From Isoetes taiwanensis (taxonomy: Eukaryota > Streptophyta > Lycopodiopsida > Isoetales > Isoetaceae): a stretch of 64,000 bases of DNA. Location of the stretch: assembly GCA_021234155.1 (NCBI GenBank), contig JAJEKV010000040.1:4925229-4989228 (forward strand), given 5' to 3'. Below the pieces are notes generated by a model. It worked only from the letters and a program-made list of their open reading frames with translations, had not been told where the DNA came from and did not search any database. The first letter of the stretch is position 1; each line of letters begins with the position of its first letter. The translations under genes were made by a program, and so were the position numbers. Below are positions 1 to 64,000 of the stretch, one piece after another.

Positions 1-604
1 ACCACGACAGTAAACACATTGTTGATAGCCTAGATGATTACTAGATGATTGCTGCATCCTAATTAATAATTGTAAATGATTGTGAGACAGAAATGGTAGG
101 CGGGTGCAACCTCCTTCTATCTGGTCAGATGTCATAGTGGATGCGATCCCGTACAGATATAAATCTTAGGGGAATATGTGGCTTGATTGCAAGATGATCC
201 TTGATTGAATGATGGACAGTGCCCCTATAGCAACAGATGGGTTATTTGCTGTGTGCCATAGCTTCAAGAAAGCGAAAATTCCATGAGACCATCTCTGGTT
301 CTCTGGATGACGATCTTCCATTGCCTAAGAGGATCAGGATCGACATATTAGTGCTGGTTGATAGCTAGATTTTGCATGATGGTGAACAGGGAATTCATGA
401 CAGTGGCAATATGGAGATGGCTAATACTACAAAAATGGATGAAATTATTCGTAAAACACGACTCTATATAGGATTTACATGATCCTCTGCTTGGAAAAAT
501 CGCCAGTGCTAGGATCAAGGTAATGGTTCCACAAATTAATCCGTGGGCTCTATATCTAACCTTGGATTCCATCCCTAGTTCTGCAGAAAAAAATGACATA
601 TATA

Positions 605-1162
605 TTATCATTAGGGTTTTTTTGAGATTAAAAAAGGGCCTTCAAAACATGCCAACTAAGCCAAATGAAGATAAATGAACTACCAATCAGAAATCAGAGC
701 CTGACGGGTCCAGTCAGCAAAACTGTTATAACTAACTCACTGGATCACATTTTCTAGCATAACTATTGATAGAAAAGTCCAAATGAGCTCTCGTTTAGTG
801 CAATAGATGGATCTCATTGAGATCTTTCCAACCTTAGGTGCTTTGCACATATTTTAACCACTTATGATTGTCAAAACTCTAAAAAATATGGTTTTTACCA
901 TTTTTTACTATCCTACGGGGCTAAAAGATATGCAAACCACCAAAGGTTGCAAAGATCTCAATGAGATCTATCTATTGCACCAAACAAGAGCTCATTTGGA
1001 CTTTTCTATCAACACTTATGCTAGAAAATGTGATCCAGTGAGTTAGTTATAACTGTTTTGCTGACTGGATTACCAGTTCTGTTTTCTGATTGGTAGTTCA
1101 TATAGCTTAGTCAGCAATTCTTAGAAGGCCCTTTTATGATCTCAAAAAATCCCTAATGGTAA
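605..1162. mobile_element. Foldback MITE with arms over 200 bases long
   Basis: The left end (TTATCATTAGGG, then TTTTTTTGAGAT and AAAGGGCCTTC) is matched in reverse complement at the right end (GAAGGCCC, ATCTCAAAAAATCCC, TAATGGTAA). The pairing continues inward through GTTATAACTAACTCACTGG, CATTTTCTAGCATAA and TGATAGAAAAGTCCAAATGAG to a short centre near 880-900. Arms differ by scattered substitutions and small indels, so the copy is not recent. No transposase ORF is present. The class is unknown. Confidence 0.8.
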
Positions 1163-2300
1163 AGAACAATGGAATAGCGGGTTCTTCATAAAAATACTAA
1201 AACCAAGAAAACATTTTTGGAGGATCAAGTGTCAGGTTATATTCACCAATCGGTAAACCCTGATGCAGGCTTTAAATCACGAGCACATTTTTTTTTTAGC
1301 ATTTCAATTCATCATCGTGAAAACAGCAGAGTGCATTTCATCCCTGACATTTCATCAATAATTAAAAAAAACCTGGCTGAGAAGAACCCTAAAGATCCAA
1401 TAGGCCGTAATCTAGATTTTTAATGAAAAAGTGGTAGTATTGCATTGCACATCAATCCATCCGTGATTTTGTCAACAACTAAAAGAAACATGAATATAAG
1501 AACCCTAGCCATAATACTGGGCTGGATTTCATGATCACCACGGATTGGCACTTTATAGCAACAAGAATTAAGCTGTCTTTTCAGATTTTTCATCAACTTT
1601 TTGCAGATTCATCACACATTCTGGGACCAAAAATGATGGCAGATCATTGCGGCATGTGGAGCAGCTTGGATTTATGAAGAATATGATGTGGTCCGGTGAT
1701 GGTGGATTGGGTTGGAGGGAGATCTGCTTTGTATTCTTTTCTGCTTTACAACGTATTTTTCCATACCATTGCCATTATCCATTAAATGGTCTTTAAATAT
1801 CAGATGAAGCTTCAAGAAAGTATAGAAAATAAGACACCATTGTAGTTTACAAATTAACTTATAAACGTGATTCTTGTGAAGTGTTAACCCAACATTACCA
1901 TGCACCAAAGGTTCCCAACATGTAAAATCCAGCATACATCCATTGATATAGATGATGTATTTCACTAGCCCCTATTTTCTACCTGCAAGATACATGCCAT
2001 TAGCATAATGTATAAGGGTAACCTATCTGGTCCCTGATTCACCGGTTTGTAGCTCCTGGCGTCTCCCACTGGCTATTATTGGGTAGCAATATGGTTTGTA
2101 TTATCATTGCATGACATGGTGGGCGGAACATATGAATCTTCAAATTCGAATATTATGCCATCGTGATTGTTATCTTTCTAATATATATTCTTAAAACCAA
2201 AAAGTACATGTACATACATATACATATCTAGCCTGTTCAATAGACGACGTGCTACATAGTTACTATAGGATCCCCTTTGCTTACATATATAAAAGAAATG

Positions 2301-2580
2301 CTTATCACACTGACAGTCTAGTGGTTAGGCTACTGGTTATGGGTGTTCCCCGCCCAGGCTCAAACCACTGGCTATCATTGGGTGGCATGATTGAACTATA
2401 AAAAGGCTTATCGCAATATCAGTCTACTGGTTAGGCTATTGGATACGGGTGCCCCCCATCCAAGCTCAAATCCCACGGACTATTATGGGTGGCATGGATG
2501 ATCTATGTTCATGGTGGTCATGGCCTGGTGTTCCCCCGCCCAGGTTCAAAACCCACTGGCTATCATTGCATGACATGATT
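2301..2580 (+). mobile_element. tRNA-derived SINE-like units, three in tandem
   Basis: Unit 1 (2301-2400) has an A-box-like TCTAGTGGTTAGGC and a B-box-like CCAGGCTCAAACC, followed by ACTGGCTATCATTGGGTGGC. Unit 2 (2405-2500) repeats this with AGTCTACTGGTTAGGC and CAAGCTCAAATCCCAC. Unit 3 (2521-2580) keeps only the B-box half (CAGGTTCAAAACCCACTGGC). A further decayed piece lies at about 2045-2110. Box order and spacing match an internal Pol III promoter. The parent tRNA was not identified. Confidence 0.6.
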
Positions 2581-2609
2581 GACAAAAAAATAAAATCTAG
2601 GAATCCTAT

Positions 2610-2695
2610 AGTCGTTGTGGTCAGCATCCTTCTATCGTGCGGGCACTGAACACACGGCAAAAAAATGCAGGTTCAAATCCTGCATGTTCTAGCAC
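2610..2695 (+). other. tRNA-like remnant with clear T-arm
   Basis: TGCAGGTTCAAATCCTGCA at about 2667-2685 forms a perfect 5-base T-stem with a TTCAAAT-type loop. Upstream GTCGTTGTGGTCAGC resembles a D-arm. I could not build a convincing acceptor or anticodon stem, so this is more likely a SINE head or decayed tRNA than a working tRNA gene. Confidence 0.35.
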
Positions 2696-2932
2696 GTATA
2701 GATGAGTTGGGGAAAAGAAACGTTCGCGGCGGCCTTGGCTGCTGCAATAAGTTTTTTGTAAAGATAAATGAAAATGACATGCATCAATTATGTGTTTAAA
2801 GTTGAATATATGCAACATAAAGATATGCAAAATATTTAACTATTTCACTTATGGCATAGCCAAAAAGTAGTGTATTTAAGCACATAAATACTAGTACTTT
2901 TTAGTGTAGGAATGATAGAACGAATGCCATAC

Positions 2933-56658
<53,726 letters not shown>

Positions 56659-58143
56659 CACATTATGATCCAATGTAAGAATTTATCACTCATTTTCAAC
56701 ATAACATGGATGTATGGTGAGGAAGATTGACTAAATCTTTTCTCCTCGTTGGTTGCTATCAACTTTGCAGTTTTGTCTACATGACCTAGTGAATGTCTAA
56801 AACAAAAATTGATGAGTGTTGGTGCACATAATGGACGTGGACCATGAATGGTGGCCACGATGTTAAAAAGTTGCTACCTAACGTTGAATAAGTGTTTGGC
56901 TTATTATTACAATTGGACCTATGTGTCCATATGGTAAACATCACATCAAAATGAATACACCACATGAGGTCTTAAATATACTATGAACATGCTTGCACCA
57001 TCAATGTGTGATAGAGAAAAATCTTGACCACATTGCTGTATACCAATCATAATATCATTAGGAAAACTTTCTTTGACATAACATTTTGTAAAAGGATTGT
57101 AGGAGTCTACAAAAGAAATAATTCAACTCAAATGATAAAGAAACTAAAAACTATGTGTTTTTGAGTTTCTCTAATGCATGTGAAATTTCATGGTCTTCCA
57201 CGCCAACACCGCAACCTCCTTAAGCAATTTTAATCACATTTAAATACCCTGGACCCATCAATTAAAGGACCTTGTCATTGTGCTCTTATATGTCGTATTG
57301 TAATATGGTCCCATCATAACAAGTACCTTGTCATTGCGCTCCTATATATTAATATGGTCTTTATGTTACTTGGCAATAGTCTTATTTGGAGCATGTCCCT
57401 TTGCACTACCCCGCCTTTATAATTTGTCTTTATGTTATTCGGAAATAGTATATGGACAATGTCCATTTATGTTTGATGGTGCAATCCAACGACCAGGCAA
57501 GTGGCGAAGGCCATGGAGTCTACCTAAAGAATATTTGGATATGCAGGATGTGTAAGCCAGTTAGCAATATCCATTCACAAAATTAATTTTCTACAGGTTT
57601 TGCAGAATCATTTTGCCATGGCAAATTTATAATAGGATATGGTAGAATTTTAACGTCCACTGGAAGCCTTAGCTCATAGGAATCAATAACAATACCCATG
57701 ATAGAGACAATATGATGATTGTAGTTTGCCTCACGGTCAATGCAACCAATCATATAAAATCTTGGGATGCTTGATTTGCTATTGGGATTTCTCATAAATT
57801 ACCCGCACTCTGGGTAGTAGTTTCTCTTGGTAATTCTTGAAACAAATGCTTTATACGTCATCAAAGTTATCTATACAACATGGCAAGTCATGTTTTCAAT
57901 TTTTTACCTGCAGTTTGTTGAAGATGAAAGTTAAAAAGCAAGTTCGTTTCCATCTTCATATGCAAGGTTGGCCCGTTGACCCAGGGAAGGAGTAAACATG
58001 CGCAACATCTAAGACACAAGAATATTAATTACTTAGTTTGGTCCACACAAAGTATATGTAATCAAAATATATGCATATTTATATTTTATTTATAAAAGGA
58101 CACGACACTGTCTTTAAAAGCCACCATTGTATTGTATTGGATT
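56659..58143. promoter_or_regulatory. Shared 1.5 kb intergenic region between two divergent RLK genes
   Basis: This stretch separates the two start codons (56658 minus, 58144 plus) and holds no supported ORF. On the plus side TATAAAAG lies at about 58091-58098, 46 bases before the ATG, which fits a TATA box with a 5' UTR of roughly 20 bases. No comparable box was found on the minus side. Sharing of control elements between the genes is inference from the arrangement. Confidence 0.6.
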
Positions 58144-59169
58144 ATGGCTGTTATGGATGACCTTCGTTGCTTGATATTTTTCTTCCTCGTGTTGGGCGGT
58201 TATGCTACCACTGATCCAGACGAAGGTAAACAAACACTTAAAAAGATTCTGGACATCAGATTAGAAATTAGATTTTCATGTTTGCTTTTGAATTTGCAGT
58301 GAAATGGCTCAAAGAGTTTCACGACAAACTGGTCGGCTCTGGCCCTGCGTTCTGGCACTTCAATGCCACCACAGATCCATGTTCATCATGGCTTAATATT
58401 CCCGACCAACTGTGGTCGCAGGGTGCTGGATTAAAATGCACATGCAGCACGAATAACACTTGTAATATCATTAAAATGTAATCACAAAGGCCTCGGATTC
58501 ATTTCTATTTACTTATGCAAACAAACCAGGCCAGGATTTACTTAGCTTGCCTATTGGGCTGCAGATATATTGTCAGCATGAACGTTGCAGGTCAAATATC
58601 ACCAGTGATTGGGAGTTTTAGTCAGCTTAGCGACCTGTATGAGTTTTAGCCCCTCTTATTTATCCTCAGGATTCATTCTTGTCTCCGTTCATTTCATTTC
58701 ATTTAGCCCCTCTTCATTTCATTCTTGCTTTATTTCATAGCCACTTTAGATGTCATCTAATTTTTGTCCTTTCATTTTTCTAGGAATTTGGCACAAAACA
58801 TGCTCACTGGTCCCATTCCGAAAGAAATTGGTAGACTCCCATTGATACACCTGTGAGAAAGTCTTTTGCCACTTGCAGTTTATTGTTTAAGAGACTGTAA
58901 CACATTTTTGACAATATTATTGCCCGCTCAACAAAATAGTGCCCTTGGGAAAAATAGGCTTTCTGGTTCATTGCCTCCTGAAATAGGAAACTTATCTGCT
59001 ACTACCATAAAAACAATGTAAGTACCTACTTGAACTAAATTTACCCCCAAACTTATTTGAAAATGGTTTTGCTAATAGTCACGTATGTTGTCATCAGAGG
59101 TATAAACACGAACAATTTCAGTGGTACACTACCTAAGGAAATTGGTAACTTGGCGAGCTTGACCGGGTT
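58144..59169 (+). CDS. RLK gene B: 5' end of a second LRR receptor-like kinase, six exons
   Basis: Exons: 58144-58225, 58300-58477, 58565-58636, 58784-58852, 58940-59017 and 59098-59169. Exon 1 starts MAVMDDLRCLIFFFLVLGG, a signal peptide. Exon 2 is the N-cap (VKWLKEFHDKLVG, TDPCSSW, LKCTCSTNNTC). Exons 3-6 are LRRs of 72, 69, 78 and 72 bases with cores GQISPVIGSFSQL, TGPIPKEIGRLPL, SGSLPPEIGNLSA and SGTLPKEIGNLASL. Phases match throughout, with 551 bases of coding sequence. Later exons are not visible before 64000. A LINE and a Helitron follow on the opposite strand, so the next intron exceeds 4.8 kb or the gene is broken there. Orientation is head to head with gene A, and the proteins are of the same subfamily. 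Confidence 0.82.
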
Positions 59170-59835
59170 GTAAGCATTCTAAACTTTACAGATTATGCTA
59201 AAAGACCTGAAATGAATATGTCACATAGAATTAACTTAGAAAAACACAGATTCACCAATAAAAATGAAAATACAGGATAGATGATAAAACCAAGCAAAAA
59301 AGGGTAAATGTCTAGAAGCAAAGATACGTTCTTCCAGATTAGGCATGCTTAGGCTATGTACTAAATATTCTTGCTATTCTACTATAGGAAAAATGTTTTA
59401 AAGGCTAAAATGCCAAAAACATTTTTACATGAAATTTTCTATTCTTTGCATCTCTTTCTTTACTTTCTCTATGGTTCCACTTTGGATTATTATTTTCGGA
59501 CCTTCAGACCATGGGAAAACTTCAGAAGCCTTCCATACCACGCTGGAGATCCGCCTCAGTCGTGCCACTATAAACCCAAACCAATCAAGAGCTTGCCTTT
59601 GCCTTTGCCCCGATAAAATCCTATTTGAGATCTACCTTTGTCTCTGTAGCCCTACGAAAAAGCAGCAGATAGGTTCAAGGGGGGCAAGGCGGCTCAATTG
59701 GGGGAAGGGGGATTCGTTCAATTCGGGGGGAGGGGGGATGAAACTAGCCATGTTTTCCAATTGCATCGCGATGGATGGCTTTCCTTCCAACTCATGCAAC
59801 AAGCGCAGAAGAATATTCAAGAAATTAAGCCAAGG

Positions 59836-61190
59836 CGAAGGAAGGAAGGAAGGAGGGGAACTCCACCCCTATGTACTTGTAGGTGGGCGTGATGACTCAA
59901 GGGTTTTCGAGGAAAAATCACCGACAAACCGCTCCAATATCCCCCGATATGTGAGTGCGGGAGGTGTGGGGTGGCGTGAAGAGGATATGAGAACCACCTG
60001 GTCTTGGCTAGATTCACGCCGCATGTCGTAGCGGCGGAGAATGTGTCTAGGGCATCCGGATGAGACCGCATAGCTTTTGGGGTGTGGGCGGAGGGTCAAC
60101 ATCGCCCGCATAGATGAGGTGGCGGATGACCTGGTGCAAAGTTGTATGCCATCTCCCCATGCTTTCGGTAAGCGGGGCTCTAACCGATCAATGTAGAGGC
60201 CAAAAGTGTTGTTGAGAGGGGGGCAGCCCCCTGGGACCCATCGCATCCCGATACATTTGTCATTGTCGATGCCGGCCCGTCCGGCACGCATCTCCGCCAA
60301 AACAACTCTCATATACACGTAAATGGCATTACGCGCGACAGCGGCAGTGATTAACAAGCTAACGATCTAGCCCATAGCTTTTTAGGGGACCAGTATCAAA
60401 AAAGCCTTGAAAGGAAGTCCACAAAGCAGCAATACAAGTCCTGGCGATGGTTCCGGTTGTCTTCAATCGGTGCCCGCACCGCGATGTAAAGATATGGTCA
60501 ATCGTTGAGTGGATGGGTCTAAAGCCTCGCTTGTGTGAGGGCTTCGCGACATCCGCCGCCTCGCCCGGGGGTCAATAAGCCGCCGAGAATGCCGACCAAC
60601 GGTTTGGCAAAATCTTGATGCCCGACCATGATCGTGAGAGGGTAGAATTGGTCGGGACAAGGGGCCGCCGCGCCTTTGTGAATGGAGACAACCCTGCTTG
60701 TGGTCCATTGTCGGGGGAAATCTTCCTGCAATGCTCTGTTCAACAGGGTAGTGAGGATCGGCGCCAGCGGCTGCCCTGCCCATTTAAGTAACTCGGCCTG
60801 CATACCATCGAGGTCAGCTGCCTTCCCATTAGCCAGCCGTTGCAGGCCCTCCACAACATCCTCCTCCGCGAGAACCAATGGGGGGCCATCCTGTGGGGGT
60901 ATGGGCGTACGCGTCCCTGGTGGGTCATAGAGCTGCTGTAAGTACTGTTCCTACTGCCCGGGTGTGATGTCCCCTGTAGGCTGGGCTGGCCTTCGAAGCA
61001 CTCTGCGCCAAAAGGTTCGAGGATGAGTGTCCAGCAGGTCGAACATCTCCCCCTGATGCCTGGCAAGGTACCGCGCCTTTGTCTCCTTCAGATGGCGGTA
61101 CTGTGTGGTGGCCTGCAAGCGGGTTTGGATCTAGAATGTGACGAAGCTGGCGTGATTGAGCAAGCTTTATTTTTATCATTTTCATGTACA
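59836..61190 (-). mobile_element. LINE fragment with mutated RT active site
   Basis: Minus strand: LAEEDVVEGLQRLANGKAAD then LDGMQAELLKWAGQP (60875-60770), LNRALQEDFPRQWTTSRVVS (60740), a CIGMRWVPGGCPPLNNTFGL block (60250-60190) corresponding to RQGCPLSPTLFGL, and IYAGDVDP (about 60110) where YADD is expected. The tail near 59935-59900 shows TTTTTCCTCGAAAACCC, the family hairpin start. Many frame breaks. It lies in what should be an intron of RLK gene B. Confidence 0.75.
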
Positions 61191-61384
61191 AGCCTTTGTT
61201 GCAATAATTCAGTTTATAGAGTTCATGGCCAAATCCTTTAAAATTCTACTCCAACATACGTATACAAGTTTATATTGATTAAATGTGCATTACATGGTTG
61301 GTCTTGGTATATGCACGTAAAATAACATATTTGATATACTAATTAGTGGCAAATGACAAATATTATATGTCCCAAAAATAAAAT

Positions 61385-61560
61385 AGAGTTTTGTACATCC
61401 ATAAAGACCAATAGGCCATGGAACCCATAAAATGCACTAGTACAACTATTACCACTAGGATTAAAAAACTAATACGCTCGCTGCTCTCTTTTTGTTTTGG
61501 TCCCATAGGCCAATTGGTCTCCGTGGACGATAAAAAATCTATTATATTCTATTCCTAATG
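61385..61560 (+). mobile_element. LINE 3' tail
   Basis: Has AGGATTAAAAAACTAATACG, GCTGCTCTC, GTCCCATAGGCCAATTGG, CTCCGTGGACGATAAAAAAT and (CTATT)n, as in the other tails of this family. The 5' part is missing and the hairpin is worn. Confidence 0.65.
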
Positions 61561-61889
61561 CGTTCGCTAACAAAGTTCAAATGATAAAAACTAAAAGAAA
61601 ATTTTATGCATATTTTATTGGACCACAGGGGATGCAGTGGGTGTGGCATTTTTGTTCAAAGGGTGGTAAAATCCATCCTTGTATAAAATTTGCACTAAAA
61701 TTTTAAGAATAATGAGAAGAGAGTATAATATTAACTCTGCAGTTGAATTTTTATTGCTGGCATCTTGAAAATTAGATATTGAAGAGGTAGTACATCATTA
61801 CTCATATAAGAGATCCCGTGTTTTGCTTTGATAGGTATACAATGAGTTAAGGGGCAATTTCATCTCGTAAGATTTCTTTGTAGACTATA

Positions 61890-63450
61890 TTTGAAGTGAA
61901 TTTTCTATTGTTTTTCATAGTGCTCCTTGCCTTGAGGTGTCTTGAATATAGCGCTTCACTCTGTGTTGTGCGGTGCACCTTGAGAATGCGACGTAGAGCT
62001 GACCGTGGGCAAAGACTGATGTTGGTAGGTAAATGCAGCGGAGGTTATAAACTGGTCTTGTCACTTCTTTATAGTCATCGAGAATGCAAGCACGGCAAAC
62101 TGCCTTCGCTTGAAGGGCAGGAGGTCATTGTCTGATGCTCCAAGATATAACTCGACTCACAACTTCCTTTGATTTCACTTGATCCTGTTTAGATCATTTG
62201 CCACCAGTCTCGAGTAGACATTAACAATGATAGCTTGCCGACGCAAAGCAGTGGATTCCAGACTGCGCTCATGATTGCCAGTCGATAATTGTAGAATTAT
62301 AACATTGTCATGTGCTCTTGTTTCTTAGAAGACATTGATGCAGAAGATGTCTCTACATTTTTGATTCATATCCTCCAGCCCTGGTCATCAAAGGGAAAGA
62401 GAATGGGGTAAATTAAGGGATCAAGGTTTAGGTTTGTAATTGGAATCTTCAGGCCGCCACCCTTTTGGTATATGCAAATGTCCCTATCAAATGGTGGCTC
62501 TATTTCATTGAGAAATATTATTGCAACTTCGTTTGATCTAACTGGATTGTACCTCGTATATGGTCCAGACTTCGGGCAGCATTCATGCCTTTGTGCCTTC
62601 ACTTGATCATTGAGCCCATTCTTCTACCACATGCATCATCATGAGAACTGATGCATAGGAGCTGACATTGCGTGGAACAAAATCCAATTCTTTGAGGAGG
62701 TGGCTATCATAATTTATATTATGGGGGGATTTGGCTCGTGCTTCATGTGCATAGTTGGCATCTAGAATGTAAAGCTGGGAATATATTGCGGGCCGAGAAT
62801 TATCGGCATAAGTTGGCCCTATGTTATGGTAGGTTTATCTTTAGATCTCGAAACTGTATGTTCTGTGTCCTTTAAATTGCTCGATCGATGTTGGCGGAAA
62901 AGGAATCAAAGGAAAAAGCACTATGAAATTAGTGCTTTTTTGGTGTTGGTTGCTCAATAATCTCTAAATTAGATGGAGCATTGGCCACATAGGCTCCAAC
63001 TTGATTTGTCCATTGTTGCAGCAATTTGTACTATCATCTTGAATGAGAATGCCCTATAATGCATGCACGTAGTGGTGCCGTTCTACCTGTGTGACTCCAA
63101 GCGTCCTTGCATTATGTACGTAGATGAGCAGTCTCTCCTCTCTCGTTCATATTGTGCGACTTCGTCCAATCTTTGTCGACACTCCTCTTCTGCGTTTGTG
63201 GCAGCTTACTGCCATTCTTTGCACCGATGTTCATCAGTTCCTACGGTAGCATGGTTGCAGCTTTCTTCTTTTGATAATTCTCTCTTCTTTCTCCAATCGA
63301 ATTCACATTCATGGTAGTTTCTGCGGTATGCTTGTTCCTGAACCTATCTCGCGCGGCTATAAGCCTTCTTTTTTGTACTTCTGCCATTATGAATTAGGTA
63401 TCGAAAGGATGCTAAAGTTTCGTGAGATCTTGCTCCTCCTTGAATCTTTT
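61890..63450 (-). mobile_element. Helitron (Rep/helicase) fragment, internally deleted
   Basis: Minus strand in order: a charged region near 63170-63120 (EEECRQRLDEVAQYERERRD), a CCNNGQIKLEPMW block (63020), FKGHRTYSFEI and YHNIGPTYADNSRPAIYSQL (62870-62770), SNEVAIIFLNEIEPPFDRDI and GGGLKIPITNLNLDPLIYPI then LFPFDDQGW (62530-62366). It then jumps to the helicase end LPTSVFAHGQLYVAFSRCTA then QHRVKRYIQD (62040-61930). These follow the Helitron N-terminal and Pif1-like helicase layout. The Rep HUH motif and most helicase motifs are lost, and several stops are present. Ends (TC, hairpin, CTRR) were not located. Confidence 0.75.
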
Positions 63451-63829
63451 TAAACCTAGCGAAAGGGAAAAAGGGAAAAGACAATCGTCTCGACCTAGAG
63501 ATTATTGGTAAATAATCCAAGTTTTGCTATGTATTTCGTTGTTCGTGCTGTCTATCTTGGATTCTCTTTTCTCGTAATTTCCATACAAAGGATAAAAATG
63601 AATGGATGTCAAGAATATGTTCTTGGATTCCTTCGTTTAGGTGTTGGCAAAATATAGCTTAAAATGCATTCAATTGCGGGAGGGTGATGTTTGGGCGTTC
63701 ATCAAAGTTCACATCGAATGATGTCATTGAACCATTCTCTCGTCGAGAGCTTTCCAATGAGTGGTGCTTTGGTCCTATTTTCTCGCATTTGGAGCCAACA
63801 TGATCGAATACTAAGAATCTTCTGGGAAT

Positions 63830-64000
63830 CTTCGAGTTTCAAGGAATCTATAGTAAGTTGAGGGAATCTAGGAGAATCTTTATAGAATCTTAGAGAATCC
63901 AGAGGAATATCATGAGAATCTTAGACAATCTATGGGAATCTCAAGAGAGTATCTTTAAGAATGTAAGGGAATGTAAGGGAATGATAAAATCTTTAAGATC
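63830..64000. repeat. Minisatellite of GGGAATCTTAGAGAATC-type units
   Basis: About nine imperfect units of 16-18 bases (GAGAATCTT, GGGAATCTA) run to the window end, with a tandem AATGTAAGGG pair at 63961-63980. Confidence 0.75.

Noticed and set aside
348-611. Minus ORF with a hydrophobic stretch (GLICGTITLILALAI), considered as the missing transmembrane exon of RLK gene A
   Set aside because: No flanking splice sites in the required phase 1, no juxtamembrane basic stretch and no kinase sequence follows.

Overview
This window looks like nuclear DNA of a land plant with a large, repeat-rich genome. A fern or another non-flowering vascular plant is my best guess, but I cannot fix the lineage. 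The reasons are: receptor-kinase exons with plant-type splice sites separated by introns of 12 to 21 kb, PPR sequences of the PLS/DYW class, many LINE fragments in several stages of decay, a Helitron, a miniature LTR element, MITEs and tRNA-derived SINEs, and very little coding sequence otherwise.

The backbone is one very large minus-strand gene for a leucine-rich-repeat receptor-like kinase with a malectin domain (LRR-VIII type). Its start codon is at 56658. Seventeen exons can be placed in reading order: signal peptide and N-cap (56658-56350), seven 72-base LRR exons (56248-55206), three more (42509-42157), two more (24924-24690), then linker and malectin domain (3902-2933). Splice phases agree across every junction. 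The 17 exons add up to 1804 bases, about 601 residues. The transmembrane and kinase exons are not in the window and would lie to its left. So about 54 kb of the window is one gene, and most of what else is here lies inside its introns. A second LRR-RLK starts head to head at 58144 on the plus strand with six exons visible (to 59169). The 1.5 kb between the two start codons should hold both promoters.

Region by region: 0.6-1.2 kb, a foldback MITE; 2.0-2.7 kb, tRNA-like SINE units; 2.9-3.9 kb, malectin exons; 4.2-6.8 kb, a decayed Ty1/copia fragment split by a MITE; 7.1-10.5 kb, two related copies of an unclassified element; 11.3-13.7 kb, the best preserved LINE reverse transcriptase; 13.8-15.0 kb, an L1-type ORF1 fragment; 15.7-16.9 kb, a (GA)n tract, a foldback and a TRIM element; 18.2 and 19.2-22.2 kb, LINE fragments; 24.7-24.9 kb, LRR exons; 25.5-26.5 kb, a SINE head and LINE tail; 27.3-29.3 kb, inverted-motif repeats; 29.9-33.5 kb, a PPR pseudogene next to a WD40 (WDR18/RID3-like) fragment; 34.3-38.1 kb, a purine tract split by a LINE; 38.9-39.9 kb, a GC-rich tetranucleotide satellite; 41.2 kb, a LINE 3' tail; 42.1-42.5 kb, LRR exons; 43.0-46.0 kb, a UPF0235/DUF167 fragment joined to a PPR-DYW C terminus; 47.5 kb, another PPR scrap; 51.1-53.5 kb, a LINE carrying a hAT-like insertion; 54.4 kb, a LINE tail; 55.2-59.2 kb, the two RLK 5' ends; 59.9-61.2 kb, a LINE; 61.9-63.5 kb, a Helitron fragment.

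The only clearly intact functional units are the two receptor-kinase genes. Both would encode plasma-membrane receptors with secreted LRR ectodomains. The PPR-DYW ORF has an intact editing-type C terminus but lacks its RNA-binding array. All statements come from reading the sequence; no alignment or database search was run.
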